Below are positions 33,956 to 42,401 of a DNA stretch of 46,741 nucleotides, piece by piece. Numbering within the stretch: the first letter of the stretch is position 1; each line of letters starts with the position of its first letter. The notes beneath the pieces were generated by a model that worked only from the letters and a program-made list of their open reading frames with translations, was not told the origin of the DNA and did no database searches. The stretch comes from Streptomyces sp. NRRL F-4489. GTDB taxonomy: Bacteria > Actinomycetota > Actinomycetes > Streptomycetales > Streptomycetaceae. The translations under genes were made by a program, and so were the position numbers. Location of the stretch: assembly GCF_001509485.1 (NCBI RefSeq), contig NZ_LLZI01000241.1, forward strand, positions 1-46,741. The letters run 5' to 3'.

Positions 33956-35454
33956 CCGAGATGGCAGACCTGATCAAGCTCACCGCCGCCGAGATCGCGG
34001 CCCGGATCGCGTCCGGCGAGGTCACCGCGGTCGAGGTGGCCGAGGCCCACCTGGCCCGTATCGAGGCCGTCGACGAGAAGGTGCACGCCTTCCTCCACGT
34101 GGACCGCGAGGGCGCGCTCGCCCAGGCCCGCGCCGTGGACGAGAAGCGCGCGCGGGGCGAGAAGCTCGGCCCGCTGGCCGGCGTCCCGGTCGCGCTGAAG
34201 GACATCTTCACCACCGAGGGCATGCCCACCACGGTCGGCTCGAAGATCCTCGAGGGCTGGCTCCCGCCGTACGACGCCACGCTCACCAAGAAGCTCAAGG
34301 CCGCCGACGCCGTCATCCTCGGCAAGACCAACATGGACGAGTTCGCCATGGGGTCCTCCACCGAGAACAGCGCCTACGGGCCGACCGGCAACCCCTGGGA
34401 CCTCACCAAGATCCCCGGCGGCTCGGGCGGCGGCTCCTCCGCCGCGCTGGCCGCCTACGAGGCCCCGCTCGCCATCGGCACGGACACCGGCGGATCGATC
34501 CGCCAGCCCGCCGCCGTCACCGGCACCGTCGGCGTCAAGCCCACCTACGGCGGCGTCTCCCGCTACGGCATGGTCGCCTTCTCCTCGTCCCTCGACCAGG
34601 GCGGCCCCTGCGCCCGCACGGTCCTGGACGCGGCGCTGCTGCACGAGGCCATCGCCGGCCACGACCCGCTGGACTCCACCTCCATCGACGCCCCGGTCCC
34701 GCCGGTGGTCGAGGCGGCCCGCAACGGCTCCGCCGAGGGCATGCGCGTCGGCGTCGTCAAGCAGTTCCGCGGCGAGGGCTACCAGGCCGGCGTCATCCAG
34801 CGCTTCGACGAGTCGGTGGAGCTGCTCAAGCGGCTCGGCGCCGAGATCGTGGAGCTGGACTGCCCGTCCTTCGACCTCGCGCTGGCCGCGTACTACCTCA
34901 TCGCGCCGTCCGAGTGCTCCTCCAACCTCGCCCGCTTCGACGCCATGCGCTACGGCCTGCGGGTCGGCGACGACGGCACGAAGTCCGCCGAGGACGTCAC
35001 CGCGCTGACCCGCGAGGCCGGTTTCGGCCCCGAGGTCAAGCGCCGCATCATGCTCGGCACGTACGCGCTCAGCTCCGGCTACTACGACGCGTACTACGGC
35101 AGCGCGCAGAAGGTCCGCACGCTGATCACCCGGGACTTCGAGAAGGCGTTCGAGCAGGTCGACGTGATCATCTCGCCGACCACGCCGACCACCGCGTTCC
35201 CGATCGGCGAGCGCACCGACGACCCGATGGCGATGTACCTCGCCGACGTGTGCACCATCCCCGCCAACCTCGCGGGCAACGCCGCGATGTCGCTGCCCTG
35301 CGGGCTGGCCCCCGAGGACGGGCTGCCGGTGGGTCTCCAGATCATCGCGCCCGCCATGGCCGACGATCGGCTCTACCGGGTCGGCGCCGCGGTCGAGGCC
35401 GCGCTCACCGAGCAGTGGGGCCACCCGCTGCTGGACGAGGCGCCGGCCCTGTGA
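33952..35454 (+). CDS. gatA: Asp-tRNA(Asn)/Glu-tRNA(Gln) amidotransferase subunit A
   Basis: The 500-aa amidase subunit splits glutamine and sends ammonia to GatB. The Ser-cisSer-Lys triad is K83 (VPVALKDIF), S158 ([11 protein letters not shown]) and S182 ([11 protein letters not shown]), shifted four residues from S. aureus GatA. The GTG at 33952 overlaps the gatC stop by 4 nt. ATG 33961 with GGAGGAG upstream is the alternative. I kept GTG because S. coelicolor GatA, as I remember it, has the same length before IKLTAAEIA. Together with GatB and GatC it makes Gln-tRNA(Gln) or Asn-tRNA(Asn) from mischarged tRNA. Confidence 0.96.
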   Translation: MTEMADLIKLTAAEIAARIASGEVTAVEVAEAHLARIEAVDEKVHAFLHVDREGALAQARAVDEKRARGEKLGPLAGVPVALKDIFTTEGMPTTVGSKILEGWLPPYDATLTKKLKAADAVILGKTNMDEFAMGSSTENSAYGPTGNPWDLTKIPGGSGGGSSAALAAYEAPLAIGTDTGGSIRQPAAVTGTVGVKPTYGGVSRYGMVAFSSSLDQGGPCARTVLDAALLHEAIAGHDPLDSTSIDAPVPPVVEAARNGSAEGMRVGVVKQFRGEGYQAGVIQRFDESVELLKRLGAEIVELDCPSFDLALAAYYLIAPSECSSNLARFDAMRYGLRVGDDGTKSAEDVTALTREAGFGPEVKRRIMLGTYALSSGYYDAYYGSAQKVRTLITRDFEKAFEQVDVIISPTTPTTAFPIGERTDDPMAMYLADVCTIPANLAGNAAMSLPCGLAPEDGLPVGLQIIAPAMADDRLYRVGAAVEAALTEQWGHPLLDEAPAL

Positions 35455-35524
35455 ACGCCGGAGGGGACACCACCCGGGCCGTTCCGGCCCCGGGGGACCA
35501 TCAGGACACGCCGAAGGAGACGCT

Positions 35525-35767
35525 GTGAGTGGCAAGCTGGCCAAGGCCAAGAACTTCAAGAAGTCCAAGCCCGGCACCTACCTGTCCATCGGCACCACGC
35601 TGTTCGGCGCGGTGAGCGTCATCAAGCAGGCGAAGCAGGCCAAGGGGGAGCACGACACGCTCCAGCTGGTCGACGCCGTCGTCTCCGCCGCCGCCATCGT
35701 CACCGGTGTCGCCCTGCTCGTCCGCGAACTGCGCCGTCTGAACGACGACGACGTCCTCGCGGGCTGA
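35525..35767 (+). CDS. Small conserved protein inside the gat operon, function unknown
   Basis: The 80-aa protein is very basic at its N-terminus (SGKLAKAKNFKKSKPGTYL). A hydrophobic segment follows (SIGTTLFGAVSVI), then a Lys-rich linker and a second hydrophobic stretch (VVSAAAIVTGVALLVREL). GTG 35525 follows AAGGAG with ideal spacing. It lies 70 bp after gatA and 31 bp before gatB. I recall such a gene at this place in other Streptomyces genomes, which argues for a real product. No function is evident. A small membrane or membrane-associated protein is likely. Confidence 0.72.
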   Translation: MSGKLAKAKNFKKSKPGTYLSIGTTLFGAVSVIKQAKQAKGEHDTLQLVDAVVSAAAIVTGVALLVRELRRLNDDDVLAG

Positions 35768-35798
35768 CCGGCACCGGACTTGAGAGGTTAGTTTCACC

Positions 35799-37307
35799 GT
35801 GACTGTCACCGACCTGGTGCCGTACGAGGACGCGCTGGCCGCCTACGACCCCGTGATGGGTCTGGAGGTCCACGTCGAACTGGGCACCAAGACCAAGATG
35901 TTCTGCGGGTGCGCGACCACCCTGGGCGCCGAGCCCAACTCGCAGACCTGCCCCACCTGCCTGGGCCTGCCCGGCTCCCTCCCGGTCGTCAACGCGACCG
36001 GCGTGGAGTCGGCGATCAAGATCGGCCTGGCCCTGAACTGCACCATCGCCGACTGGTGCCGCTTCGCCCGGAAGAACTACTTCTATCCGGACATGCCGAA
36101 GAACTTCCAGACCTCCCAGTACGACGAGCCGATCGCCTTCGACGGCTACCTCGACGTGCAGCTGGAGGACGGCGAGATCTTCCGCGTCCACATCGAGCGC
36201 GCCCACATGGAGGAGGACACCGGCAAGTCCACCCACATCGGCGGCGCCACCGGCCGTATCCACGGCGCCCGGCACTCGCTGCTGGACTACAACCGCGCCG
36301 GCATCCCGCTCATCGAGATCGTCACCAAGCCGATCGAGGGCGCCGGCGAGCGGGCCCCCGAGGTCGCCCGGGCGTACGTCGCCGAGCTGCGCGAGCTGAT
36401 CAAGGCGCTGGGCGTCTCCGAGGCCCGGATGGAGATGGGCCAGATGCGCTGCGACGTGAACCTCTCGCTGCGCCCCCGGGGCACCGAGGCGTTCGGCACC
36501 CGCTCGGAGACCAAGAACGTCAACTCGCTGCGCTCCGTGGAGCGGGCCTGCCGCTTCGAGATCCAGCGGCACGCCGCGGTGCTCGACTCCGGCGGCAAGA
36601 TCGTCCAGGAGACCCGCCACTTCCACGAGGACGACGGCTCCACCACCCCGGGCCGGGTCAAGGAGGAGGCGGAGGACTACCGCTACTTCCCCGAGCCGGA
36701 CCTCGTACCGGTCGCCCCGTCCCGCGAGTGGGTCGAGGAGCTGCGGGCCGGTCTGCCGGAGCTGCCGCGGGTCCGCCGCAACCGCCTCCGCGAGGAGTGG
36801 GGCATCTCCGAGCTGGACATGCAGGCCATCCTCAACGCCGGGGCCGTGGACCTGATCGTCGCCACCACCGAGGCCGGTGCGGACGCCGCCGCGGCCCGCA
36901 AGTGGTGGATGGGCGAGCTGGCCCGCCGCGCCAACGAGGACGGCGTGGAGCTCGGCGCGCTGCCGATCACCCCCGAGCAGGTCGCCCGGATCACCGCGCT
37001 GGTCGCCGACGGCTCGCTCAACGACAAGCTGGCCCGCCAGGTCATCGAGGGCGTGCTGGCCGGCGAGGGCGACCCGGACACGGTCGTCGAGAAGCGCGGC
37101 CTGAAGGTCGTCTCCGACGAGGGCGCGCTCGGCACCGCGGTGGACGAGGCGATCGCCGCCAACGCCGCCATCGCCGACAAGATCCGCGGCGGCAAGGTCG
37201 CCGCGGCCGGCGCCCTGGTCGGCGCGGTCATGAAGGCCACCCGCGGCCAGGCCGACGCCGCCCGCGTCCGCGAACTCATCCTGGAGAAGCTGGGCGTGGA
37301 GGGCTGA
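35799..37307 (+). CDS. gatB: Asp-tRNA(Asn)/Glu-tRNA(Gln) amidotransferase subunit B
   Basis: The 502-aa subunit activates the mischarged tRNA and receives ammonia from GatA. It has the start [22 protein letters not shown], the zinc cysteines in CGC…[44 protein letters not shown] and the C-terminal YqeY-like tail domain ([43 protein letters not shown]). GTG 35799 is the start. The gene ends the gat operon and is followed by a strong hairpin. Confidence 0.97.
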   Translation: MTVTDLVPYEDALAAYDPVMGLEVHVELGTKTKMFCGCATTLGAEPNSQTCPTCLGLPGSLPVVNATGVESAIKIGLALNCTIADWCRFARKNYFYPDMPKNFQTSQYDEPIAFDGYLDVQLEDGEIFRVHIERAHMEEDTGKSTHIGGATGRIHGARHSLLDYNRAGIPLIEIVTKPIEGAGERAPEVARAYVAELRELIKALGVSEARMEMGQMRCDVNLSLRPRGTEAFGTRSETKNVNSLRSVERACRFEIQRHAAVLDSGGKIVQETRHFHEDDGSTTPGRVKEEAEDYRYFPEPDLVPVAPSREWVEELRAGLPELPRVRRNRLREEWGISELDMQAILNAGAVDLIVATTEAGADAAAARKWWMGELARRANEDGVELGALPITPEQVARITALVADGSLNDKLARQVIEGVLAGEGDPDTVVEKRGLKVVSDEGALGTAVDEAIAANAAIADKIRGGKVAAAGALVGAVMKATRGQADAARVRELILEKLGVEG

Positions 37308-37322
37308 ACCCCTGCCCGCGAG

Positions 37323-37354
37323 GCGGCCGTTCCCTCTCCGGAGGGGGCGGCCGC
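37323..37354 (+). terminator. Hairpin terminator after gatB
   Basis: GCGGCCG (37323-37329) pairs with CGGCCGC (37348-37354), and the inner CCCTC and GAGGG extend the stem. It lies 16 bases past the gatB stop. No U-tract is present. Confidence 0.7.
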
Positions 37355-37511
37355 TTCGCCGTATCAGGGGGACCGGGAATTTCCTCCGCCGCGATGGAAT
37401 GCCGCGGCGCGTCCCGTTGCTGTCACCCGTGAAGGATCAAGATCATCGGGGCGATGGCCGCCGATTACGGGACCCGGGCCGGTGACGGCACCGGAGAGTG
37501 GAGGAGTGGCG

Positions 37512-38438
37512 ATGACGCAGCAGGACGGGGTCGCGCCGGGCGGCCGGGAGGTCGCCGCGCGGATCGGGCGGGTCGGGGTCTGGCACGGCGGGCTGGGCCG
37601 GGCGGCGGCCGCGGCGGCGCGGGAGTTCGCTGCCGAGGCCGAGCGGCTGGGGTACGGGGCGCTGTGGTTCGGTGAGGCGAAGGGCAGCAAGGAGGCGTTC
37701 GCGCACGCCGGGCTGCTGCTGGCCGCCACCGAGCGGCTGACCGTCGCCACCGGCATCGCCAACATCTGGGTCCGCGACGCCACCGCGATGAACGCCGGCG
37801 CGCACACCCTCGCCGAGGCGTACGGCGGCCGGTTCCTGCTGGGGCTGGGCGCCAGCCACGCCCCGCAGGTCGAGGGCCGCGGCCACGCCTACGCCAAACC
37901 GCTCGCCGCGATGCGCTCCTACCTGGCGGCGATGGACGAGGCCGCGTACGAAGGCCCGGCGCCCACACCGCCGGCCCGGGTGCTCGCCGCGCTGGGCCCG
38001 AAGATGCTGGAGCTGGCCGCCGAGCGGGCGGCGGGCGTGCACCCGTATTTCGTCACGCCCGAGCACACCGCCCGGGCCCGCGCGGCGCTGGGCGCGACCC
38101 CGGTGCTCGCCCCCGAGCAGGCCGTCCTGCTGGAGACCGACCCGGCGACCGCCCGCGCCCTGATCCGCGAGCACCACCTCGGCTCCTATCTGGCGCTGCC
38201 GAACTACGTGAACAGCCTGCGGCGGCTCGGCTTCGAGGACGGCGACTTCACCGGCGGCGGCAGCGACCGGCTGGTGGACGCGATCGTGGCCTGGGGCGAC
38301 GTGGACGCGATCCGGCGCCGGGTGCGGGAGCACCACGACGCGGGCGCGGACCATGTGGCGCTCCAGCCGATCGCCGCCGGCGGCGACCTGGGCCTCGGCC
38401 AACTCCGGGAGCTGGCACCGGCGTTGATCGGGGGGTGA
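37512..38438 (+). CDS. LLM-class F420-dependent oxidoreductase
   Basis: The 308-aa luciferase-like monooxygenase fold has GRVGVWHGGLGRA, LGYGALWFGEAKGSKEAF, LTVATGIANIWVRDATAMNAGAHTLAEAYGGRFLLGLGASHAPQVEG and a TIM-barrel end in DAIVAWGDVDAIRRRVREHHDAGADHVALQPI. Such proteins in actinobacteria commonly use F420 in place of FMN. The substrate is unknown. ATG 37512 follows GGAGGAG. An upstream in-frame GTG at 37482 lacks a site. The gene stands alone after the gatB hairpin and 279 bp before the MMPL gene. Confidence 0.87.
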   Translation: MTQQDGVAPGGREVAARIGRVGVWHGGLGRAAAAAAREFAAEAERLGYGALWFGEAKGSKEAFAHAGLLLAATERLTVATGIANIWVRDATAMNAGAHTLAEAYGGRFLLGLGASHAPQVEGRGHAYAKPLAAMRSYLAAMDEAAYEGPAPTPPARVLAALGPKMLELAAERAAGVHPYFVTPEHTARARAALGATPVLAPEQAVLLETDPATARALIREHHLGSYLALPNYVNSLRRLGFEDGDFTGGGSDRLVDAIVAWGDVDAIRRRVREHHDAGADHVALQPIAAGGDLGLGQLRELAPALIGG

Positions 38439-38550
38439 GGGTCCCGCACGGCCGCCCGGCCCGCCACGGGAGTGCGGCGGAAAGTCCGCTTAAGGGGCAT
38501 TTGGGTGCCTTAATTGCCCGATAAATGGCGGTGGTTGCTTCCTCGGCTCT

Positions 38551-38572
38551 CTTTGTGGGGAAGTCCACAAAG
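38551..38572 (+). promoter_or_regulatory. Inverted repeat upstream of the MMPL gene
   Basis: CTTTGTGG (38551-38558) and CCACAAAG (38565-38572) form a perfect 8-bp dyad with a 6-bp centre. It lies within a stretch (about 38480-38580) that is clearly richer in A/T than the window and that also holds GATAAAT at 38520-38526. Confidence 0.55.
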
Positions 38573-38601
38573 GGGACAAAGGATCTTTCCGGGCTGGCAG
38601 C

Positions 38602-38648
38602 CTGCACTCGGCAAACCCCGATGCGTGCGAAGGGTCTGCCGAGTGCAG
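38602..38648 (+). promoter_or_regulatory. 12-bp inverted repeat (operator or hairpin) upstream of the MMPL gene
   Basis: CTGCACTCGGCA (38602-38613) and TGCCGAGTGCAG (38637-38648) are perfect complements with a 23-bp centre. A repressor dimer pair, for example of the TetR family that often governs MMPL and RND pumps, is one reading. A stem-loop ending the oxidoreductase transcript is another. No regulator gene is adjacent. Confidence 0.6.
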
Positions 38649-38717
38649 TGCCCCCTGTCCGTCCGCGTTCGGCACCACCCGCTCCCGGGAGTTCGGCGCA
38701 CAACCGGGAAGCAGCCC

Positions 38718-40919
38718 GTGACCGCTCTGGCTCGCTGGTGCCTCAGGCGCCGCCTCGTGGTGATCGTCCTCTGGCTCGCGGCCCTCGCCGGGACCACCAC
38801 CGCCGCGGGACTGGCCGGATCGGCGTACTCCACCGACTACGCGGTCCCCGGCACCGAGTCCGGACAGGCCGGCGCCCTGCTGGCCAAGGCGTTCCCGGAC
38901 CGGGCCGGCGACACCGACACCCTCGTCTGGCACACCGCGGCCGGTTCGGTCCGCGCCACCGCCGTCCGGACGACGATGGAGCGCACCCTCGCCGAGGCCG
39001 CCCGGCTGCCCGGCGTCGCGTCCGTCCAGGGCCCGTACGAGCGGGGCGGCGCCGACCGGATCAGCCGCGACGGGCACACCGCGTACGCGGAGCTGGCCTT
39101 CCGCGGCTCACCGGACGACCTGCCGGCGGACGAGGTGCAGGCGGTCGTACGCACCGCGCGGGCGGCGGCCGGGAACGGCCTCCAGGTCGAGCTGGGCGGC
39201 TCCGGGATCGCCGTCACCCAGGCCCCGCACGACCGGCTGCCGGAGGTCATCGGGCTGTGCGCGGCGGCCGTGGTGCTCTTCCTCGCCTTCGGCTCGTTCG
39301 CCGCGACCCTGCTGCCGCTGGTCACCGCGCTGGCGGCGGTCGGCACCGCCGCCGCCGGGATCACCCTGCTCGGCCACGTCATGACCGTCGCCGACTTCGC
39401 GCCCATGCTGGGCGTGCTGATCGGCCTGGGCGTGGGCATCGACTACGCGCTCTTCATCGTCACCCGGCACCGCAAGGGACTGCGCGCCGGCCTGCCCGTC
39501 CCGGAGGCCGCCGCCCGCGCGGTCGCGGTATCCGGGCGCGCGGTGGTCTTCGCCGGCGCCACCGTCTGCATCGCCCTGCTCGGCATGCTCACCCTGCGGC
39601 TGGGCTTCCTCAACGGCGTCGCGCTGGCCGCCTCGCTGACCGTCGTCCTCACCGTCGCCGCCGCCGTCACCCTGCTGCCCGCACTGCTCGGACTGATCGG
39701 CGACCGGGCGCTGGGCCGCCGGGAGCGGCGCCGGCTGGCCGCCGAAGGGCCCCGGCCCGACGCCGCCGCCACCGGGCCGGCCGCCCGCTGGTCCGGCTTC
39801 GTCGAACGCCGCCACCGGCTCCTGGGCGCCCTCGCCGCCGCGGTGATGCTCGTCCTCGCACTGCCCGCCCTCGGCCTGCGCCTGGGCACCTCCGACCAGG
39901 GCAACGACCCGGCCACCGCCACCACCCGCAAGGCGTACGACCTGCTCGCGGACGGTTTCGGGCCCGGCTCCAACGGGCCGCTGACCCTGGTCGGTTCGCT
40001 CGACGGCGCCGGCGACCGGCTCGCGTTCGACAAGCTGCCCCGTACGCTCCGCACCACGCCGGGCGTCGCGCGGGTCAGCGGGCCGGAGTTCGACGGCGGC
40101 CACGCCACCGGCGTGATCACCGTCGTCCCGGACAGCGCCCCGCAGTCCCGGCAGACCTCCGACCTGGTGAACCGGCTGCGCACCCAGGTGCTGCCGGCGG
40201 CCGCGGACGGCACCGGCCTGCGGGTCCGGGTCGGCGGCGTGACCGCCGGGTACGACGACTTCGCCGCGGTCATCGTCGGCAAGCTCCCGCTCTTCCTGGG
40301 CGCCGTCATCGGCCTCGGCTCCCTCCTGCTGCTGCTCGCCTTCCGCAGTATCGGCATCCCGCTGAAGGCCGCGCTGATGAACCTCGCCGCGGTCGCCGCG
40401 TCCCTGGGGATCGTGGTGGCGGTCTTCCAGTGGGGGTGGGGGAGCGAGGCGCTGGGGCTGGGCCGGGCCGGGCCGATCGAACCGTTCCTGCCGGTGATCA
40501 TGGTCTCGGTGCTCTTCGGGCTCTCCATGGACTACCAGGTCTTCCTGGTCAGCCGGATGTACGAGGAGTGGCGGCTGACCGGCGACAACCGGCGGGCGGT
40601 GCGGACCGGGCTCGCCGAGACCAGCCGGGTGATCAACTCGGCCGCGCTGATCATGATCGCGGTGTTCGGGGCGTTCGTCCTCAGCGGCGACCGGCTCATC
40701 GCCATGTTCGGCATCGGCCTGGCCGCGGCCGTCGCCCTGGACGCGTTCGTGCTGCGGACGCTGCTGGTCCCGGCCCTGATGCACCTGCTGGGCGGCGCCA
40801 ACTGGTGGCTGCCGGGCTGGCTGGACCGGCATCTGCCCCGGCTGAGCATCGAACCGCCGCCGTCGCAGCCGGCCGCGCCGGCCCCCGGGGACGGGGAGCG
40901 GGAGCCGGCCGGGGTCTGA
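38718..40919 (+). CDS. MMPL/RND-family membrane transporter
   Basis: The 733-aa protein has about twelve membrane helices in two halves, each with a large outer loop after the first helix. The proton-relay pairs D242-Y243 (GVGIDYALFIVTRH) and D605-Y606 (GLSMDYQVFLVSRMYEEW) match those of MmpL3. It probably uses the proton gradient to export lipids or hydrophobic compounds, and resembles the Streptomyces actII-ORF3-like MMPL group. The C-terminal tail is Pro/Ala-rich. GTG 38718 follows GGGAAG. The frame extends to 38514, but that part covers the regulatory dyads and encodes no membrane-protein features. Confidence 0.9.
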   Translation: MTALARWCLRRRLVVIVLWLAALAGTTTAAGLAGSAYSTDYAVPGTESGQAGALLAKAFPDRAGDTDTLVWHTAAGSVRATAVRTTMERTLAEAARLPGVASVQGPYERGGADRISRDGHTAYAELAFRGSPDDLPADEVQAVVRTARAAAGNGLQVELGGSGIAVTQAPHDRLPEVIGLCAAAVVLFLAFGSFAATLLPLVTALAAVGTAAAGITLLGHVMTVADFAPMLGVLIGLGVGIDYALFIVTRHRKGLRAGLPVPEAAARAVAVSGRAVVFAGATVCIALLGMLTLRLGFLNGVALAASLTVVLTVAAAVTLLPALLGLIGDRALGRRERRRLAAEGPRPDAAATGPAARWSGFVERRHRLLGALAAAVMLVLALPALGLRLGTSDQGNDPATATTRKAYDLLADGFGPGSNGPLTLVGSLDGAGDRLAFDKLPRTLRTTPGVARVSGPEFDGGHATGVITVVPDSAPQSRQTSDLVNRLRTQVLPAAADGTGLRVRVGGVTAGYDDFAAVIVGKLPLFLGAVIGLGSLLLLLAFRSIGIPLKAALMNLAAVAASLGIVVAVFQWGWGSEALGLGRAGPIEPFLPVIMVSVLFGLSMDYQVFLVSRMYEEWRLTGDNRRAVRTGLAETSRVINSAALIMIAVFGAFVLSGDRLIAMFGIGLAAAVALDAFVLRTLLVPALMHLLGGANWWLPGWLDRHLPRLSIEPPPSQPAAPAPGDGEREPAGV

Positions 40920-40952
40920 GGCCCGGACCGCGCTCCCGGCGCCGCCCGGCGT

Positions 40953-40985
40953 TCTCATCGGACTCTCAGACGCGGCCCCTACGGT
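40953..40985 (+). promoter_or_regulatory. Promoter with direct TCTCA repeats before a leaderless gene
   Basis: TCTCA occurs at 40953-40957 and again at 40964-40968, exactly one helical turn (11 bp) apart. TACGGT at 40980-40985 is a good -10 and lies 7 nt before ATG 40993. No Shine-Dalgarno is present. Head-to-tail repeats spaced 11 bp at the -35 position are typical of OmpR-family response-regulator sites. Confidence 0.55.
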
Positions 40986-40992
40986 CGCGCCC

Positions 40993-41679
40993 ATGGGAAC
41001 GACGACAGACAAGCGGACCGATGACACGACGAACGAGGAAGCGGCGAACGAGGGCGGGGCCGTGAAGGGGACTGACGGCGGGGCCGTGCAGGGGGCGTCC
41101 GCCGAGGGCGAGGCCACCGCTACCACCGATACCGACAAGGCCACGGATAAGGCCGCCGACAAGGCCGCCGACAAGGCCGCCGACAAGCCCGCGGCGGAGG
41201 CAGCCGCGGACGCGGACGCAGGCGCAGCCGCCGACACCGCCCCCGACACCGAGGACGAAGCCGACCTCAGCGCCGATGACGAGAGCGCCCCCGCCCCCTC
41301 CCGGGCCGGTGCGGGCGCCGGTGCCGGTGCCGGGGCCGTGGTGTCCGCCGGACTGGGCCTGGCCTCCCTCACCGGTACCTGGCTCGGCACCCTGCTCGCC
41401 GAGCGGCAGACCCTGGTCGGCCAGATCAAGCTCCAGACCGGTAAGGCCACCGACCAGATCGCCGCCGTCTACGGCGCCCCCTGGCACACCACCGCCCTGG
41501 TCAACGGCGCCTTCGCGGTGCTCGCCCTGCTCGTCGCCGCGGTCGTGCTGACCGGCCGCCGCCCCGCCTGGGTGCGCGCCGTCGCCTGGGGCGGGCTGGT
41601 GCTCGGCCTGCTCGGACTGCTGGTATCGGCCGGTATGTACCTCGACCTGTTCGCGAGCATGCCCAGCCTCACCAAATAG
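40993..41679 (+). CDS. Membrane protein with long Ala/Asp/Thr-rich N-terminal region, function unknown
   Basis: The 228-aa protein has about 115 disordered residues rich in Ala, Asp, Glu and Thr, including a tandem DKAADKAADKAADK run (about residues 48-64) coded by near-identical 12-bp units. A Gly/Ala segment leads into GAVVSAGLGLASLTGTWLGTLLAE (first hydrophobic stretch), TTALVNGAFAVLALLVAAVVLTG and WGGLVLGLLGLLVSAGMYLDLF (two clear membrane helices). No enzyme motif is visible. The repeat tract may vary in copy number between strains. Confidence 0.75.
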   Translation: MGTTTDKRTDDTTNEEAANEGGAVKGTDGGAVQGASAEGEATATTDTDKATDKAADKAADKAADKPAAEAAADADAGAAADTAPDTEDEADLSADDESAPAPSRAGAGAGAGAGAVVSAGLGLASLTGTWLGTLLAERQTLVGQIKLQTGKATDQIAAVYGAPWHTTALVNGAFAVLALLVAAVVLTGRRPAWVRAVAWGGLVLGLLGLLVSAGMYLDLFASMPSLTK

Positions 41680-41992
41680 GCAGCCGGACACGTACCCGGC
41701 GGCATAAGGCACCCGGGGCCGGCGTCTGAGGCCCCCTGAGGTGCGGTGCGGTGCGGGAAGCGGGCCGGTACGGGCTTCCCGGCGCTCCCCGGGGACGTTT
41801 CTGAGTCCCCGGGGCGGCGGACCGGCGGTTTCTAAGCCCCCGGCCGCCCCCCGCGCCGTTTTCCACGGCCCGTACGCGGCCGAAGATCGGGAACTCTCCC
41901 GATGTGCCGGACCCCCCTCGGGGCCGAAAGTGGAGGCCATCGGCGCCCGGCGAACGGCCGGGCGCTCCTCCGCCCCGACCCGAGGAGACCCC
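41680..41992 (+). other. Non-coding region with hairpins and repeated GTTTCTRAG motifs
   Basis: This 313-bp gap contains a perfect hairpin, CCCCGGGGAC (41787-41796) and GTCCCCGGGG (41805-41814), with an 8-nt loop. Two similar 16-mers, GTTTCTGAGTCCCCGG (41797-41812) and GTTTCTAAGCCCCCGG (41828-41843), follow each other. A weaker relative, GTCTGAGGCCCCC, lies near 41724. ATCGGGA (41886-41892) and TCCCGAT (41897-41903) form another stem. The first hairpin could terminate the preceding gene. I see no coding pattern before 41993. Confidence 0.5.
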
Positions 41993-42193
41993 GTGTACGC
42001 CTCCGAACTCGAAATCCGCGTCCGCTACGAGGAACTGCGCCGCGAGGCCGACCGCCGCCGCCTGGTCCGCGAGGCCACCGAGGGCGCCCGCGAGGCCGCC
42101 CGGAACGCCGCCCGTTCCGGAAGCGATGAGCCCGAAGGGCGGGTGAGGGAGGGCCGGATATGGCGCGGACGCACCCGCCGCGCCGCCGTCTGA
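41993..42193 (+). CDS. Small basic coiled protein, function unknown
   Basis: The 66-aa protein is dominated by charged residues in a likely long helix: [41 protein letters not shown], then a short Gly/Arg-rich tail. GTG 41993 follows GAGGAG at good spacing, and other Streptomyces carry short proteins of this look. No domain can be named. Confidence 0.65.
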   Translation: MYASELEIRVRYEELRREADRRRLVREATEGAREAARNAARSGSDEPEGRVREGRIWRGRTRRAAV

Positions 42194-42401
42194 CGCTCAG
42201 TCAAGAACCGTGGCGGCCACCGGAGTACGGGGCGAAGGGCGGGGAGCCGGGCGAACGGCCGGACGAGGCGGCCCCGCCGCCCCGGCCCGCCGGCCCACCG
42301 CCCCGGCCGGCCCCGGGGCCACCGCCCCGCCACCTCGAAGAGTGACCCCCCACCGCCCCCCTGTGCCCGAAACCACTGCCGCACTGTCAGACCCGTATGC
42401 G

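Noticed and set aside
38514..38717. Upstream extension of the MMPL protein
   Set aside because: It covers the inverted repeats and A/T-rich control region, while GTG 38718 has a ribosome-binding site and starts just before the first membrane helix.
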